Positions 1 through 9,307 are shown, counted from the stretch's first letter. The stretch is DNA of 64,000 nucleotides from Candidatus Viridilinea mediisalina (GCF_002532535.1 NZ_NQWI01000001.1:1-64000); one strand, 5' to 3'. Made by a program: numbers and translations. The notes: generated from the letters alone by a model not told the origin.

Positions 1-148
1 GGTAGGAGGTAGGAGGTAGGAGGTAGGAGGTAGGAGGTAGGAGGTAGGAGGTAGGAGGTAGGAGGTAGGAGGTAGGAGGTAGGAAGTAGGAGGTAGGAGG
101 TAGGAGGTAGGAGGTAGGAGGTAGGAGGTAGGAAGTAGGAGGTAGGAA
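1..148. repeat. 7-bp tandem repeat (GGTAGGA)n
   Basis: About 21 head-to-tail copies of GGTAGGA with a few variants (GGTAGGAAGTAGGA). The array runs off the left window edge, so its true length is unknown. No coding frame is evident. Confidence 0.9.
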
Positions 149-180
149 ATAGCGCAAAGGAACGCAACAAAACCGCAGTG

Positions 181-228
181 CCTTCGCCCCTCTCCCACAA
201 CGTGGGAGAGGGTTAGGGGGTGAGGGCC
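181..228. repeat. Dispersed hairpin repeat, inverted copy at 14147-14192
   Basis: An 11-bp perfect stem CCCTCTCCCAC / GTGGGAGAGGG with a 3-nt loop, followed by a GGTTAGGGGGTGAGGGCC flank. Nearly the same ~48 bp occurs in opposite orientation at 14147-14192. This is a small dispersed repeat, not a gene. Confidence 0.75.
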
Positions 229-325
229 ATCCTTTGGCCGTCCCAAGCCCTGTACATGGCTTCTGGACATGGCTTCAGGAAGCATGTTCTATCTATTCAT
301 GAACCTTTTTACCGTTGGAGTGCCG

Positions 326-464
326 ACGTTAGGGAAGCAGAAATTGTTACGTGTCCCAGCAGCCTGTCATGCTGAGTAGTACATGGTTCACATGCATCGT
401 AGTGCCGACTTTAGTCGGCTTCCCATCGCTTCCACAGACCTCAGCCGACTAAAGTCGGCACTAC
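326..464. repeat. Composite dispersed repeat with TAGTGCCGACT palindrome, copy 1
   Basis: Positions 330-374 hold a GGGAAGCAGAAATTGTTACG...CAGCAGCCTGTCATGCTG block. Positions 399-464 hold a palindrome whose arms are GTAGTGCCGACTTTAGTCGG and its complement around a GC-rich centre. The same two blocks recur in opposite orientation at 17278-17409 and 18500-18610; the palindrome alone recurs at 2281-2346 and partly at 518-572. Confidence 0.8.
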
Positions 465-517
465 CTACCGTCTCTCAGGATGACAAAACAACGGGGCAAT
501 CAACAACATCCGCTTCC

Positions 518-572
518 CTTAGTCGGCTGAGGTCGCCGACACCCCCCGGATGCCGACTAAAGTCGGCACTAC
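518..572. repeat. Partial copy of the TAGTGCCGACT palindrome
   Basis: The right arm is intact (GCCGACTAAAGTCGGCACTAC minus one base at the edge). The left arm has lost its outer GTAGTGCCGACT part and starts at CTTAGTCGGCTGAGG. It lies just downstream of the malQ stop codon. Confidence 0.65.
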
Positions 573-624
573 CTATGGCGCAAACTGTAAAGTGCCCTGA
601 AACCATCCCTCACAAAAAAGCACC

Positions 625-2178
625 CTACGCCGGATCATACTCCAGATCGCTCTCCTCCGGCGCTGGCTTGCTTGCGGCGGGCAAGCGGTTGTAGAGGCTG
701 GTGAAGAAGTGGAGCCCATGGGCCAGGCCATCGTTGAGCGCTTCAGGCTGGAAGCGCCAACTCCAGTTGCCGCCGGAGTGACCAGGGATGTTCATGCGGG
801 CCTCGCCGCCCAGGCGCAAAACATCTTGGAGCGGGATGATGGACATATCGGCAACCGACATCATCGCGGTACGAATGAAATCCCATGCAATATCATTCCC
901 ATCGCGGCCCAAGTAGCCGCGTACATGTTCGCGTTCCTCTTCACTGAGTTCATGGAACCAGCCGATGGTCGTATTGTTATCGTGGGTGCCGCTATAGGCC
1001 ACGCAGTTGCGGCTATGATTGTGGGGCAGGTAAAAATTATCGGCATCGCCCCCAAAGGCAAATTGCAGCACAATCATACCAGGCAGATCAAACTGATCGC
1101 GTAGGGCCAGCACATCGGGCGTAATCAGGCCCAAGTCTTCCGCAATGATCGGCAGGGCACCAAACTCAGCCTGGAGGCGCTCGAAGAGCGCCGCACCGGG
1201 ACCTTTGATCCAACGCCCATTGATCGCAGTCTCTTCACCGGCTGGCACCTCCCAATAGGCCGCAAAGCCCCGGAAGTGGTCGAGGCGCAGGATGTCCACT
1301 TGGGTAAAGGCGGCGCGCAGGCGTGCCACCCACCAGGCGTAGCCATCTTTGGCCATACGATCCCAGCGGTAGAGCGGATTCCCCCAGAGTTGCCCGGTTT
1401 TACTAAAATAGTCGGGCGGTACGCCCGCAACAACCGTAGGCTTACTCTCTTTGTTGAGGAAGAAGAGATCGGGATTAGCCCAAACATCAGCACTATCGTA
1501 AGCCACAAAGATGGGGGCATCGCCAATAATGCGGATGTGGCGCTCGTTGGCATAGGCTTTGAGCGGCAGCCACTGCTGAAAGAAGAGAAACTGAAGGAAC
1601 TGTTGAAGCTCAAACGCCTCAGCATGTTCGTGGCGCGCCTTGGCCAACGCTGCTGGCCGCCGCGCACGCAGCCCCGGCTCCCAAGTAGACCAAGACTGAC
1701 CGTTATGGGCCTCTTTGAGCGCAATAAAGAGCGCATAGTCATCGAGCCAGCCAGCTTGCGCTTGGCGAAACTCCGCGAAGGCAGCGCTCACGTCCGGCGC
1801 AACGCCCTCACGCATCCGCTCATAGCTACGGCGCAGCAACGGCAGCTTAAAGCCCATCACCTCACCATAGCGCACACTCGCGTGATCGAGCTGATAATTG
1901 GCCGCAGCCTCAAGCACCTCATCGTAACTCAGCAACCCACGCTGCACAATCTGATCAAGGCTCACCAACAGCGGATTACCAGCAAACGCCGAAAAGCACT
2001 GATAGGGCGAATCGCCATAACCCGTGGGGCCAAGGGGCAAAACCTGCCACAGACTCTGGCCTGCGGCGGCGAGAAAATCAACAAACTGATAGGCGGCAGG
2101 CCCAAGGTCACCAATGCCCCATGGGCCGGGCAATGATGTCGGGTGGAGCAGAATGCCACTACTGCGCGCAAAGTGCAT
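625..2178 (-). CDS. malQ: 4-alpha-glucanotransferase (amylomaltase, GH77)
   Basis: 517 aa, the usual length for bacterial MalQ. It transfers glucan chains between maltodextrins in the cytoplasm. The N-terminus (GILLHPTSLPGPWGIGDLG) and the block LGPTGYGDSPYQ are family hallmarks. The predicted catalytic residues are all present: Asp300 in RLDHFRGF (nucleophile), Glu347 in IIAEDLG (acid/base) and Asp400 in GTHDNNTT. The start at MHFARSSG fits the family. It stands alone and converges with nothing. A sugar ABC importer of plausible maltodextrin type lies 3 kb away on the same strand, so a shared alpha-glucan role is likely but not proven. Confidence 0.95.
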   Translation of the reverse strand: MHFARSSGILLHPTSLPGPWGIGDLGPAAYQFVDFLAAAGQSLWQVLPLGPTGYGDSPYQCFSAFAGNPLLVSLDQIVQRGLLSYDEVLEAAANYQLDHASVRYGEVMGFKLPLLRRSYERMREGVAPDVSAAFAEFRQAQAGWLDDYALFIALKEAHNGQSWSTWEPGLRARRPAALAKARHEHAEAFELQQFLQFLFFQQWLPLKAYANERHIRIIGDAPIFVAYDSADVWANPDLFFLNKESKPTVVAGVPPDYFSKTGQLWGNPLYRWDRMAKDGYAWWVARLRAAFTQVDILRLDHFRGFAAYWEVPAGEETAINGRWIKGPGAALFERLQAEFGALPIIAEDLGLITPDVLALRDQFDLPGMIVLQFAFGGDADNFYLPHNHSRNCVAYSGTHDNNTTIGWFHELSEEEREHVRGYLGRDGNDIAWDFIRTAMMSVADMSIIPLQDVLRLGGEARMNIPGHSGGNWSWRFQPEALNDGLAHGLHFFTSLYNRLPAASKPAPEESDLEYDPA

Positions 2179-2280
2179 GCAAAACCTCCCCTAAGACGGC
2201 TAACACCACGCATTGTAGCATATTGCACCACTTTGGCTCAAAGGGATGGTTTCAGGACACTTTACCGTTTACGCCATTAG

Positions 2281-2346
2281 GTAGTGCCGACTTTAGTCGG
2301 CTGAGGTCGCCGACAACCCCCGGATGCCGACTAAAGTCGGCACTAC
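2281..2346. repeat. TAGTGCCGACT palindrome, copy 2
   Basis: A full copy with 20-bp complementary arms and a GTCGCCGACAACCCCCGGAT-type centre. It sits upstream of malQ and about 360 bp upstream of the Ig-repeat gene. Confidence 0.8.
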
Positions 2347-2525
2347 GACGGTAAAGCTGAATGGCTGTTTCTGAAACCTTCCCAAAGGAATGCAAAGGAA
2401 CACAAAAAAGCTATTTTCTATTTTCTCGTTTCTGTATCCTCTCCCACCGCACCACAGACCCTACATGGCTTCCCAATGCCCTATTCGCGGCCTCTATAAC
2501 CCTATCGTCCAAACTGGACTATACC

Positions 2526-2587
2526 TAGTCAAGCTTGACTATACTTTTCGTATAGTCGCCGGAATGGGCATAGTCCAAGCTAGACTA
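2526..2587. promoter_or_regulatory. Paired operator-like palindromes upstream of the Ig-repeat gene
   Basis: A perfect 16-bp palindrome TAGTCAAGCTTGACTA (2526-2541) and a near-palindrome TAGTCCAAGCTAGACTA (2571-2587) have centres about 45 bp apart, roughly four helical turns. Between them GACTATAC / GTATAGTC (2537-2557) can form a hairpin. They lie 120-180 bp before the start at 2707. A pair of repressor sites is the simplest reading; no regulator is identified. Confidence 0.4.
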
Positions 2588-2706
2588 TACCTTTTCTATA
2601 CCTCAAGTATAGTGACATCCGTCGCTCGTTACCCTAGGCTAGATGGCATACTGCAGGGTGCAGTATGCGCTTGGCTGCGCTAGGGAACTTGCTTAAGGAG
2701 AAAGTG

Positions 2707-5169
2707 ATGTCTGGGTACCAACGCCCGCGACGAGAGCTGTGGTTGACGCTGTTCTTGGTGGCGCTCTTGGTGAGCGGCAGTTTTGGGCTGGCACTGCGCC
2801 CGGCCTATGCTTCAACAACAGAAGTTATTGGTGGTGAAGAGGTCGCAGGAACGCTCCGGGTTACGGTGTTTGATGATGGGAGAATGAATGTTGAGCGCTA
2901 CAGTGGCACAGCATGGGTACGCCAGGTGTTTGGTAACAGGGCGAAAGACTCTGCGTTGCATATCGCTGGCAGCCGCTACACGATGGGTGGCTACTACGCA
3001 GGCACGCGTGTCACTGGTCTGGTGAATGTGCGCACAGACAATGTCATTACGTCTACTATGCGTGCGGGCAGTGATGTGGAGATTGTCCAGATCACGAGCT
3101 ATACTGCCGGTAGAGCCTTCTACAATCTTGAATGGCAGATCACCAATCTTAGCGAAAACCCGCTAACCGATCTGCGTTTCTTTCATGGCATGGACACCTA
3201 CCTCGACGGCGGTGATAACGGTGCTGGCTGGTGGGATGGGGCAAGTAACAGCATTGGTGTGAGTAAAGTCACCAGTGGCATCGAACAGCGCATGGCGCTC
3301 CGTGGGCTAACACCGCCACACGCCTATGAGAGTCGACGCTATAGCACCGTGAACGGCTCGGTTAATGCTGGTGCCCTGCAAAATGAGATTGACCCCAGGG
3401 AAACCACAGACAATGGCTACGCAATGGAGTGGCGCCTGGCCAGCCTTGCGCCAGGAGCGACGTGGGTGGTGCGGGCGCAGGAGATCTTCTTGGCTGGTGA
3501 ACTGCTTGAGGCGCCGGTCATCACCGCGCCGACTGAAGGCGTGACAACCAGCGGTCGCCCGCAGATCAGTGGTACAGCCGAGCCCGAAACTACGGTGATC
3601 GTCAGAGATGCCAATGCCGAGACCATCTGTGAGGCAATCACCGATGCTGACGGCAATTGGAGTTGTACGCCAGAGACGAATCTGCCGGCAGGCGAGCAGG
3701 CGATTTCGGCGATTGCTGATCGTGAAGGCGGGGTGCCGAGCCAGCCGAGCGATACGCGAAACTTTACGGTACAACTCGGGCCAGTCCCCGATCTGCCCAC
3801 CCTAGAGAGCCCGGCAGCAGATAGTACCGTTGGCCTGCGCCCGACCTTCAGTGGTACCGCTGAGGCGGGTAGTGAGGTGGCCGTCACCGACGCAGATGGC
3901 AACGAAATCTGTAGCACAACGGCGGATGAGGAGGGCAATTGGAGTTGTACGCCAGATGAAGATCTGGCTGAGGGGCCGAATAGCGTTCTGGTGACGGCGA
4001 CCAATGAGAATGGCCCCAGCGAGGCGTTGCCGCGCGACTTCACGGCGCAAGCCGCGCCCGACGCGCCCACCATCGAAAGCCCGGCCTCCGGCAGCAGCGT
4101 TGGCCCGCGTCCGCCCTTCAGCGGCACTGCCGAACCCGGTAGCACCGTAGCCGTCACGGACGAAGAGGGCAACGAAGTTTGTACTGCCACCACGGACGCT
4201 GAGGGGGCCTGGAGTTGTACACCAGCGAGCGATCTGCCCGCAGGCAGCACAACCTTCAACGCCACCGCGAGCAACCAATGGGGCGAAAGCCCAGCGGCCA
4301 GCGTCGAAGTCACAGTCGAGCATACCCCCGACGCGCCCACCATCACCAGCCCGGCCTCCGGCAGCACCGTCGGCCCGCGCGCACCCTTCAGTGGTAGTGC
4401 TAAGCCCGGCAGCACCGTGGCCGTCACCGACGCGGAGGGCGAAGAAGTCTGTAGTGCCACCACGGACGCCGAGGGAGCCTGGAGTTGTACGCCAGCGAGC
4501 GATCTGCCCGAGGGCACCGCAAGCTTCAGCGCCACTGCGAGCAACGCGGGCGGCGAAAGCCCAGCAGCCAGCGTCGAAATCACGGTCGAGCATGCCCCCG
4601 ACGCGCCCACCATCACCAGCCCGGCCTCCGGCAGCACGGTCGAGCCGCGCCCAACCTTCAGTGGCACTGCTAAACCCGGCAGCACGGTAGTTGTCACGGA
4701 CGCCGAAGGCGAAGAGGTCTGTACTGCCACCACGGACGCTGAGGGGACATGGAGTTGTACATCAGAGCGTGATCTGCCCGCACGTACCACGACCTTTAGC
4801 GCCACCGCGAGCAACGCGGGCGGCGAAAGCCCAGCGGCCAGCGTCGAGGTCACCGTCGAGCATGCCGACGAGCCCACCGTCACCAGCCCAGCCCCCGGCA
4901 GCAGAGTCGACTCGCGCCCACTCTTCAGTGGCACTGCCGAACCGGGCAACACGGTGGTCGTCGTCAACGAAGCGGGCGACGAGATCTGTCGTGCCACCAC
5001 GGACGATGAGGGCAACTGGAGTTGCAGGCCAGATCGCGATCTACCCATGGGTACCGCAAGATACCTTATCACCATAACCGACGCGAGAGGCGAAAGCACA
5101 ACCAAAACGGTCGAAGTGACCGTTGAGATGATGCACTTCCGCATAATCCTGCCCATCGTGATTAGGTAG
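2707..5169 (+). CDS. Exported multi-domain protein with tandem bacterial Ig-like repeats
   Basis: 820 aa from the ATG at 2707, which has AAGGAG six bases upstream. An in-frame GTG or ATG-like start further up lacks this site. Residues 1-36 form a signal peptide (RRELWLTLFLVALLVSGSFG, cleavage near AYA-S). Residues about 40-255 form an unrecognised domain rich in aromatic and glycine residues (FHGMDTYLDGGDNGAGWWDG). After that come six Ig-like units of about 90 aa, each with the pattern SGTAEPGSTVAVTDAEG...C.ATTDAEGAWSCTP. The units at about 4060-4870 are almost identical at the DNA level with a 270-bp period. The protein ends in a short hydrophobic-basic tail, MHFRIILPIVIR, a style seen at the ends of many exported Chloroflexota proteins (from memory). 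An adhesive or surface role is inferred. Confidence 0.85.
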   Translation: MSGYQRPRRELWLTLFLVALLVSGSFGLALRPAYASTTEVIGGEEVAGTLRVTVFDDGRMNVERYSGTAWVRQVFGNRAKDSALHIAGSRYTMGGYYAGTRVTGLVNVRTDNVITSTMRAGSDVEIVQITSYTAGRAFYNLEWQITNLSENPLTDLRFFHGMDTYLDGGDNGAGWWDGASNSIGVSKVTSGIEQRMALRGLTPPHAYESRRYSTVNGSVNAGALQNEIDPRETTDNGYAMEWRLASLAPGATWVVRAQEIFLAGELLEAPVITAPTEGVTTSGRPQISGTAEPETTVIVRDANAETICEAITDADGNWSCTPETNLPAGEQAISAIADREGGVPSQPSDTRNFTVQLGPVPDLPTLESPAADSTVGLRPTFSGTAEAGSEVAVTDADGNEICSTTADEEGNWSCTPDEDLAEGPNSVLVTATNENGPSEALPRDFTAQAAPDAPTIESPASGSSVGPRPPFSGTAEPGSTVAVTDEEGNEVCTATTDAEGAWSCTPASDLPAGSTTFNATASNQWGESPAASVEVTVEHTPDAPTITSPASGSTVGPRAPFSGSAKPGSTVAVTDAEGEEVCSATTDAEGAWSCTPASDLPEGTASFSATASNAGGESPAASVEITVEHAPDAPTITSPASGSTVEPRPTFSGTAKPGSTVVVTDAEGEEVCTATTDAEGTWSCTSERDLPARTTTFSATASNAGGESPAASVEVTVEHADEPTVTSPAPGSRVDSRPLFSGTAEPGNTVVVVNEAGDEICRATTDDEGNWSCRPDRDLPMGTARYLITITDARGESTTKTVEVTVEMMHFRIILPIVIR

Positions 5170-5177
5170 GGTTGCTC

Positions 5178-5257
5178 TTTATTGTTGCGTTGTGGCGGCT
5201 GCACCGCCACAACGCAACAATAAACGGGGTGTGGGGCGCATGCCCCACACCCCGTTT
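5178..5257. terminator. Two adjacent perfect hairpins between convergent genes
   Basis: A 21-bp perfect stem (5178-5198 with 5204-5224, loop TGCAC-like) is followed at once by a 16-bp stem AAACGGGGTGTGGGGC / GCCCCACACCCCGTTT (5222-5257). They sit between the + gene ending at 5169 and the - permease gene ending at 5368, where a bidirectional terminator is expected. Confidence 0.6.
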
Positions 5258-5269
5258 ATTGTTGCGTTA

Positions 5270-5367
5270 CCCCAATTACCAACAGGCCGCATGCCTCATG
5301 ACATTCAAGCGCATTGAGACGCCATGTCCGACAATCTGCAATCTGCAATCTACAATCGTAAATGGTA
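5270..5367. mobile_element. MITE-like element, TACCA family, copy A
   Basis: Left end CCCCAATTACC, right end CGTAAATGGTA, inner AATCTGCAATCTACAAT tract, flanked by TTA at 5267-5269 and 5368-5370. The right-hand TTA is the complement of the permease stop codon, so insertion at the stop kept the reading frame end. Confidence 0.65.
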
Positions 5368-6519
5368 TTACCCCTTCACCGAGCCGGCGAGCAGGCCGCG
5401 CACAAAGAAGCGCTGCAACGAGAAGAAGACCAGCAATGGGATGAGCATAGAGATAAAGGCTCCAGCGGTGAGGACGTGCCAGTCTTGGCCGCGTGAGCCG
5501 ACCATGTCGGCGAGGCGCATAGTGAGGACTTGGACGTTGGGTTGGGCACCGATGAAGATCAGGGCCACGAGGTAATCGTTCCAGACCCAGAGGAATTGGA
5601 AGATGGCAAACGAGGCCAGGGCGGGCAACGAGAGCGGCAGGATGAGGCGGGTGAAGATGGTAAAGTGGGAGGCGCCATCAATAAAGGCCGACTCGAGGAT
5701 GTCGCGGGGCAATTGGCTGATGTAGTTGTAGAGCAGGTAGGTGGCCAAGGGCAAGCCAAAGCCGGTATGGGCCAGCCAGACCGCCATGTAGGTGCCGTTG
5801 ACATCGAGGCGCACGAAGTCGCGCAGGAGCGGGATGAGCGCCACTTGTAGGGGGACTACCAGCAGGGCCACAACGATGGTAAAGAGCAGAAAACGCCCCG
5901 GAAAGCGCATCCAGGCGAACCCATAGGCGGCAAAGGCGGCAATCAGGATCGGAATGACCGTTGCGGGAATCACGACGGCAATGTTGTTGATCAGCACACC
6001 CCAGAGGTCTTCACCCGATTCTACCACCCGATTCCCGGCGGCATCGGTATAGACATATTCACGCCCACCTGTGACAATGCGGTAATTTTCGAGGGTAAAA
6101 TTGGTATTCATGCCCCATGTCGGCTCTTGGAGTGCAATCAGGCGGGCACGGCGGTTCTCCCATGTAATTTGGCGGCCATCGGGCAGGATCACGCCATCGG
6201 CGATTTGACTGGCAGTATAGGTGCCACTGCCCAACTCGGCAGGCAGCGTAATCGGCTCACGCAGGTTGGTATCGGGTGGCAATTCAATCGTAGCCACCGT
6301 CTCGAGGCCACGGTGGGGCAACACCGTCCACCACCCGGAGCTACGAATATCATCGCGGTCACGGAAGGAGGAGACCAGAAGCCCCACGGTGGGGAGCGTC
6401 CAGATGACACAGAGGATGGCGAGGATGGTATTGACAATAATCTTGTTGATCAACTGCTGGCGCTTTTGGCTCGTCGCACGGCGCGCAGGTGCAGCAGGTT
6501 TTGCAGTTACCGCAGCCAT
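5368..6519 (-). CDS. Carbohydrate ABC transporter permease (MalG type)
   Basis: 383 aa inner-membrane permease. One membrane segment near residues 27-48 is followed by a long non-membrane loop (about 50-160), then five membrane segments. The cytoplasmic EAA loop that docks the ATPase is visible as ESAFIDGASHFTIFTRLILP near residue 275. Most MalG-type permeases have about 280 aa, so the large first external loop is an extra insertion. It lies one base after the MalF-type gene (stop at 6521), so the two are translationally coupled. No ATPase gene is nearby; a shared MsmK-like ATPase elsewhere is the usual solution. Confidence 0.92.
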   Translation of the reverse strand: MAAVTAKPAAPARRATSQKRQQLINKIIVNTILAILCVIWTLPTVGLLVSSFRDRDDIRSSGWWTVLPHRGLETVATIELPPDTNLREPITLPAELGSGTYTASQIADGVILPDGRQITWENRRARLIALQEPTWGMNTNFTLENYRIVTGGREYVYTDAAGNRVVESGEDLWGVLINNIAVVIPATVIPILIAAFAAYGFAWMRFPGRFLLFTIVVALLVVPLQVALIPLLRDFVRLDVNGTYMAVWLAHTGFGLPLATYLLYNYISQLPRDILESAFIDGASHFTIFTRLILPLSLPALASFAIFQFLWVWNDYLVALIFIGAQPNVQVLTMRLADMVGSRGQDWHVLTAGAFISMLIPLLVFFSLQRFFVRGLLAGSVKG

Positions 6520-6520
6520 A

Positions 6521-7651
6521 TTAGAATACCTCCTGCTTCTTCAGTTGCCGCAAGTTGTAGATCATCACCGGAATCACGGCGAGCAGCAGCACAATCGCAA
6601 TCGCCGAACCATAGCCAAAGTTGCGATTGGTGAAATATTGGCGGTAGAATTCAACCGCGATCACCCCGGTACCATATTGACCGCCGGTCATCACAATGAC
6701 AATATCAAAAATCTTGAGCGTAAAGATCAGGATTGTGGTCGTCACGGTCACAATCGTCCCTTGAATCGCAGGCAGCATAATATGCCAAAAGATCTGCAAC
6801 TCGCTGGCACCATCCACGCGGGCGGCTTCGATAATATCTTCAGGAATACCCTTGATTGCTGCCGAAAAGATCACGAGGGCAAAGCCGGTTTGCATCCAGA
6901 TCAAAATAATCACTAAGAAGAAATTGTTTTGCGGTTGTAATAAGGTTGTCCACGCTTGTGGTGGAAAGCCTAGTTGAGTACCCATGGCATTAAGCAGACC
7001 AATCTGGGTCTGGCCAGGGGGGGCATAGTGGTAAACAAAGCGCCAAATCACGCCCGCACCCACAAAAGAGATGGCCATAGGCATAAAGATGAGCGATTTG
7101 GCCAGAGTCTCGAAGCTACTACGGTCGGCCAGCACGGCAATAATCAGGCCAAAGATCACGCAGCCCAGTGTGCCAATCAGCATCCAGAAGAAGATATTAT
7201 TTCTGAAGGCTGTGAGCATGGTACGTTCAGTAAAGACCGCAACATAGTTGCTGAGGCCAACAAATTCCGCTGAGTTGAAATTGAAGAAACTCAGATAGAG
7301 CGTGCGCAGGGCGGGAAAGAGCAGCGCCCATCCTAGGAAAAGGATCGCCGGGCCAACAAAGACATAGGGCAGCAACAAGCGCCGCAGTTCTCCCGGCAAC
7401 TGCTCGACAATCATATTGAGCGTATAAAAGCCCCAAGCAGCGCCGCCAACGCCCCAGATAATCGCCAGAGCCGCTGTAAGGAGTTTGGGCAAACTATCGT
7501 TGCGCTGCACATCGCGCAAAAACGTGAAACCGCCCCAAATAAAAGCGATCAGCAGTACCAAAAGCAGTAACGCGAGGGCCAAACGCCCCGGATTGAAATC
7601 TTCGCTTGAGGGCGGACTCACATGACGCGGAGTCGCATTTGTGGTCTGCAT
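6521..7651 (-). CDS. Carbohydrate ABC transporter permease (MalF type)
   Basis: 376 aa inner-membrane permease with about eight membrane segments; an N-terminal pair (28-47, 62-85) precedes the core six. The EAA loop EAARVDGASELQIFWHIMLP is present near residue 275. It forms the heteromeric channel with the adjacent MalG-type protein and takes substrate from the lipoprotein encoded upstream at 7748-9307. A strong hairpin (7677-7711) separates it from that gene, which would leave less permease than binding protein mRNA, as in other maltose loci. Confidence 0.92.
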   Translation of the reverse strand: MQTTNATPRHVSPPSSEDFNPGRLALALLLLVLLIAFIWGGFTFLRDVQRNDSLPKLLTAALAIIWGVGGAAWGFYTLNMIVEQLPGELRRLLLPYVFVGPAILFLGWALLFPALRTLYLSFFNFNSAEFVGLSNYVAVFTERTMLTAFRNNIFFWMLIGTLGCVIFGLIIAVLADRSSFETLAKSLIFMPMAISFVGAGVIWRFVYHYAPPGQTQIGLLNAMGTQLGFPPQAWTTLLQPQNNFFLVIILIWMQTGFALVIFSAAIKGIPEDIIEAARVDGASELQIFWHIMLPAIQGTIVTVTTTILIFTLKIFDIVIVMTGGQYGTGVIAVEFYRQYFTNRNFGYGSAIAIVLLLAVIPVMIYNLRQLKKQEVF

Positions 7652-7676
7652 AAGACACGCTCCATTGCGTTCTTTT

Positions 7677-7711
7677 GTTCCGTGTTGGTGGCGTTGCCAC
7701 CAACACGGAAC
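7677..7711. promoter_or_regulatory. Intercistronic hairpin between binding-protein and permease genes
   Basis: A 16-bp perfect stem GTTCCGTGTTGGTGGC / GCCACCAACACGGAAC with a 3-nt loop lies in the 96-bp gap of the operon. It may act as a partial terminator or as protection for the upstream mRNA; the stem resembles the other dispersed hairpins at 5178 and 10660. Confidence 0.5.
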
Positions 7712-7747
7712 AGGTTAAAGCGGAGTTGGGGCATAGCCCCCACAGAT

Positions 7748-9307
7748 TTAGCGATCCGGCCAGCCTCGATCAATCTCTTGCATGGCCGTCTCCAGATCGA
7801 GCGTCCCAGCAACAAACTCGGTCATGCCGCGCCAGAAGGAACCAGCGCCAACCTCACCGGGCATCAGGTCAGAGGCATCGAAGCGCAGACTGGTGGCATT
7901 GAGGATAATCTCGCCCACCCCGCGCTCAATGTCGTCACCGTACCAGGCGAGATCCGAGTCGTTGTGGGGCGAAATCGCACCACCAGCAGCCAGCCACTCC
8001 TGCACCGAAGCGCCACTGGTGAAGTAGGACATCACCGCCCGCACTTCAGGCCGGTCGTTGAACATGGCCATCAGGTCGCCCGCGACCAGCACAGGATCGC
8101 CAAACTCTGGGTCAATGCCGGGCAGATAGAAGAAGTCGTAGTCCACGCCGGGCATAACATTGCTGGGGAAGAAGCTGGTGATGAAGTTGCCCTGCTTGTG
8201 CAGCCAGCAGCCGGGCGGATTGTTGAACATCGGCGCAGGCGCATCACCAAAGCTAGTGGTGACAATTGCGGCCCGTCCACCATAGACAAATTCGTCGTTG
8301 AACCAGATCTCAGCCATCTTCTCGGCAGCGGCACGCACCTCAGGCGAATCGAAGGGCAACTCACCCGCGACCCAGCGGTCGTAGTTTTCGAGCGAAGTGG
8401 TGCGCAACATGATCTCTTCGATCCAGTCGGTGGCAGGCCAGCCAGTGGCCGCGCCCGACTCGATGCCGATGCACCAAGCGGGATCGCCATCAAGCGCGAT
8501 CTCTTCGGTCAGTTCCAGCATCTCATCCCATGTGGTGGGAATTTCGTAGCCAGCGGCCTCAAATTCGGCCTTAGGGTACCAGACCAAGCTCTTGCCATTG
8601 ACGCGATGCCAGACGCCTGCGTTGATCGGGCCGTCGGGCCCTTCCATAATCGCCATGTCGAGCCAGCTCTGATTGTAGTTTTCGGTCAGCCAGGCCGAGT
8701 TGATGAACTGATCAACATCAATGACCTTGCCGTCGCGCACAAAGTTAGCAAGCAGACCAGGCTGCGGGAAGTCTACAATGTCGGGCGGATTGCCGCCATC
8801 AACGCGGATCGAGATGCTTGCCTCAAACTCTTTCGAGCCCTCGTACTGGATGTCAATCCCAGTCAGTTCCTCAAAGGTGGCAATTGCCTGATTAAACTTC
8901 ACCGCATCAGCATCGGTGAAGGGGCCACTCATGGTGACCACGGTACCCTCGAACTCACCAGCAAATGCAGCAGCCAGTTCATCGCTGATCTTCGCAGCAT
9001 CATTGGCCAGCGCACGGGTAGCCGAACCAGCGTCGCCTGCTGGGGTTACCGGCTCAGGCTCGTCAACCGGCTCAGGCTCGTCAACAGGTTCGGGCTCGTC
9101 AATCGGTTCGGGCTCATCAACGGGTTCGGGCTCATCAACGGGTTCGGGCTCATCAACCGGCTCCGGCTCAGTCACATCGGCAGGGGCCACCGTCGGCTCC
9201 GGCTCAACCGGGGGCGTCGTGGGGGTCGCTGCGGTACCACCGCCACAGGCGGCCAGCATCACAGCCAGCATCACGAACAGGGTCAGAATGGAGAGTTTGC
9301 GTACCAT
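7748..9307 (-). CDS. Sugar ABC transporter substrate-binding lipoprotein
   Basis: 519 aa. Residues 1-21 form a lipoprotein signal with lipobox LAAC (Cys21). A linker of repeated EPVDEP units follows (about 40-95) and probably spaces the domain from the membrane. The rest is a family-1 solute-binding fold (TGIDIQYEGSKEFEASISI, PPDIVDFPQPG, NGKSLVWYPKAEFEAAGYEIP). The sequence is closest in style to AglE/alpha-glucoside binders, so maltose or alpha-glucosides are likely ligands. First gene of the importer operon. Confidence 0.93.
   Translation of the reverse strand: MVRKLSILTLFVMLAVMLAACGGGTAATPTTPPVEPEPTVAPADVTEPEPVDEPEPVDEPEPVDEPEPIDEPEPVDEPEPVDEPEPVTPAGDAGSATRALANDAAKISDELAAAFAGEFEGTVVTMSGPFTDADAVKFNQAIATFEELTGIDIQYEGSKEFEASISIRVDGGNPPDIVDFPQPGLLANFVRDGKVIDVDQFINSAWLTENYNQSWLDMAIMEGPDGPINAGVWHRVNGKSLVWYPKAEFEAAGYEIPTTWDEMLELTEEIALDGDPAWCIGIESGAATGWPATDWIEEIMLRTTSLENYDRWVAGELPFDSPEVRAAAEKMAEIWFNDEFVYGGRAAIVTTSFGDAPAPMFNNPPGCWLHKQGNFITSFFPSNVMPGVDYDFFYLPGIDPEFGDPVLVAGDLMAMFNDRPEVRAVMSYFTSGASVQEWLAAGGAISPHNDSDLAWYGDDIERGVGEIILNATSLRFDASDLMPGEVGAGSFWRGMTEFVAGTLDLETAMQEIDRGWPDR

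Noticed and set aside
1-148. CRISPR array
   Set aside because: A 7-bp unit without spacers is a simple tandem repeat. No repeat-spacer pattern or cas gene was seen anywhere in the window.
3417-5210. 597-codon frame antisense to the Ig-repeat gene
   Set aside because: It is a shadow of the repeats (low-complexity Ser/Val/Leu, no ribosome-binding site), while the + strand has a signal peptide, Ig motifs and a good start.
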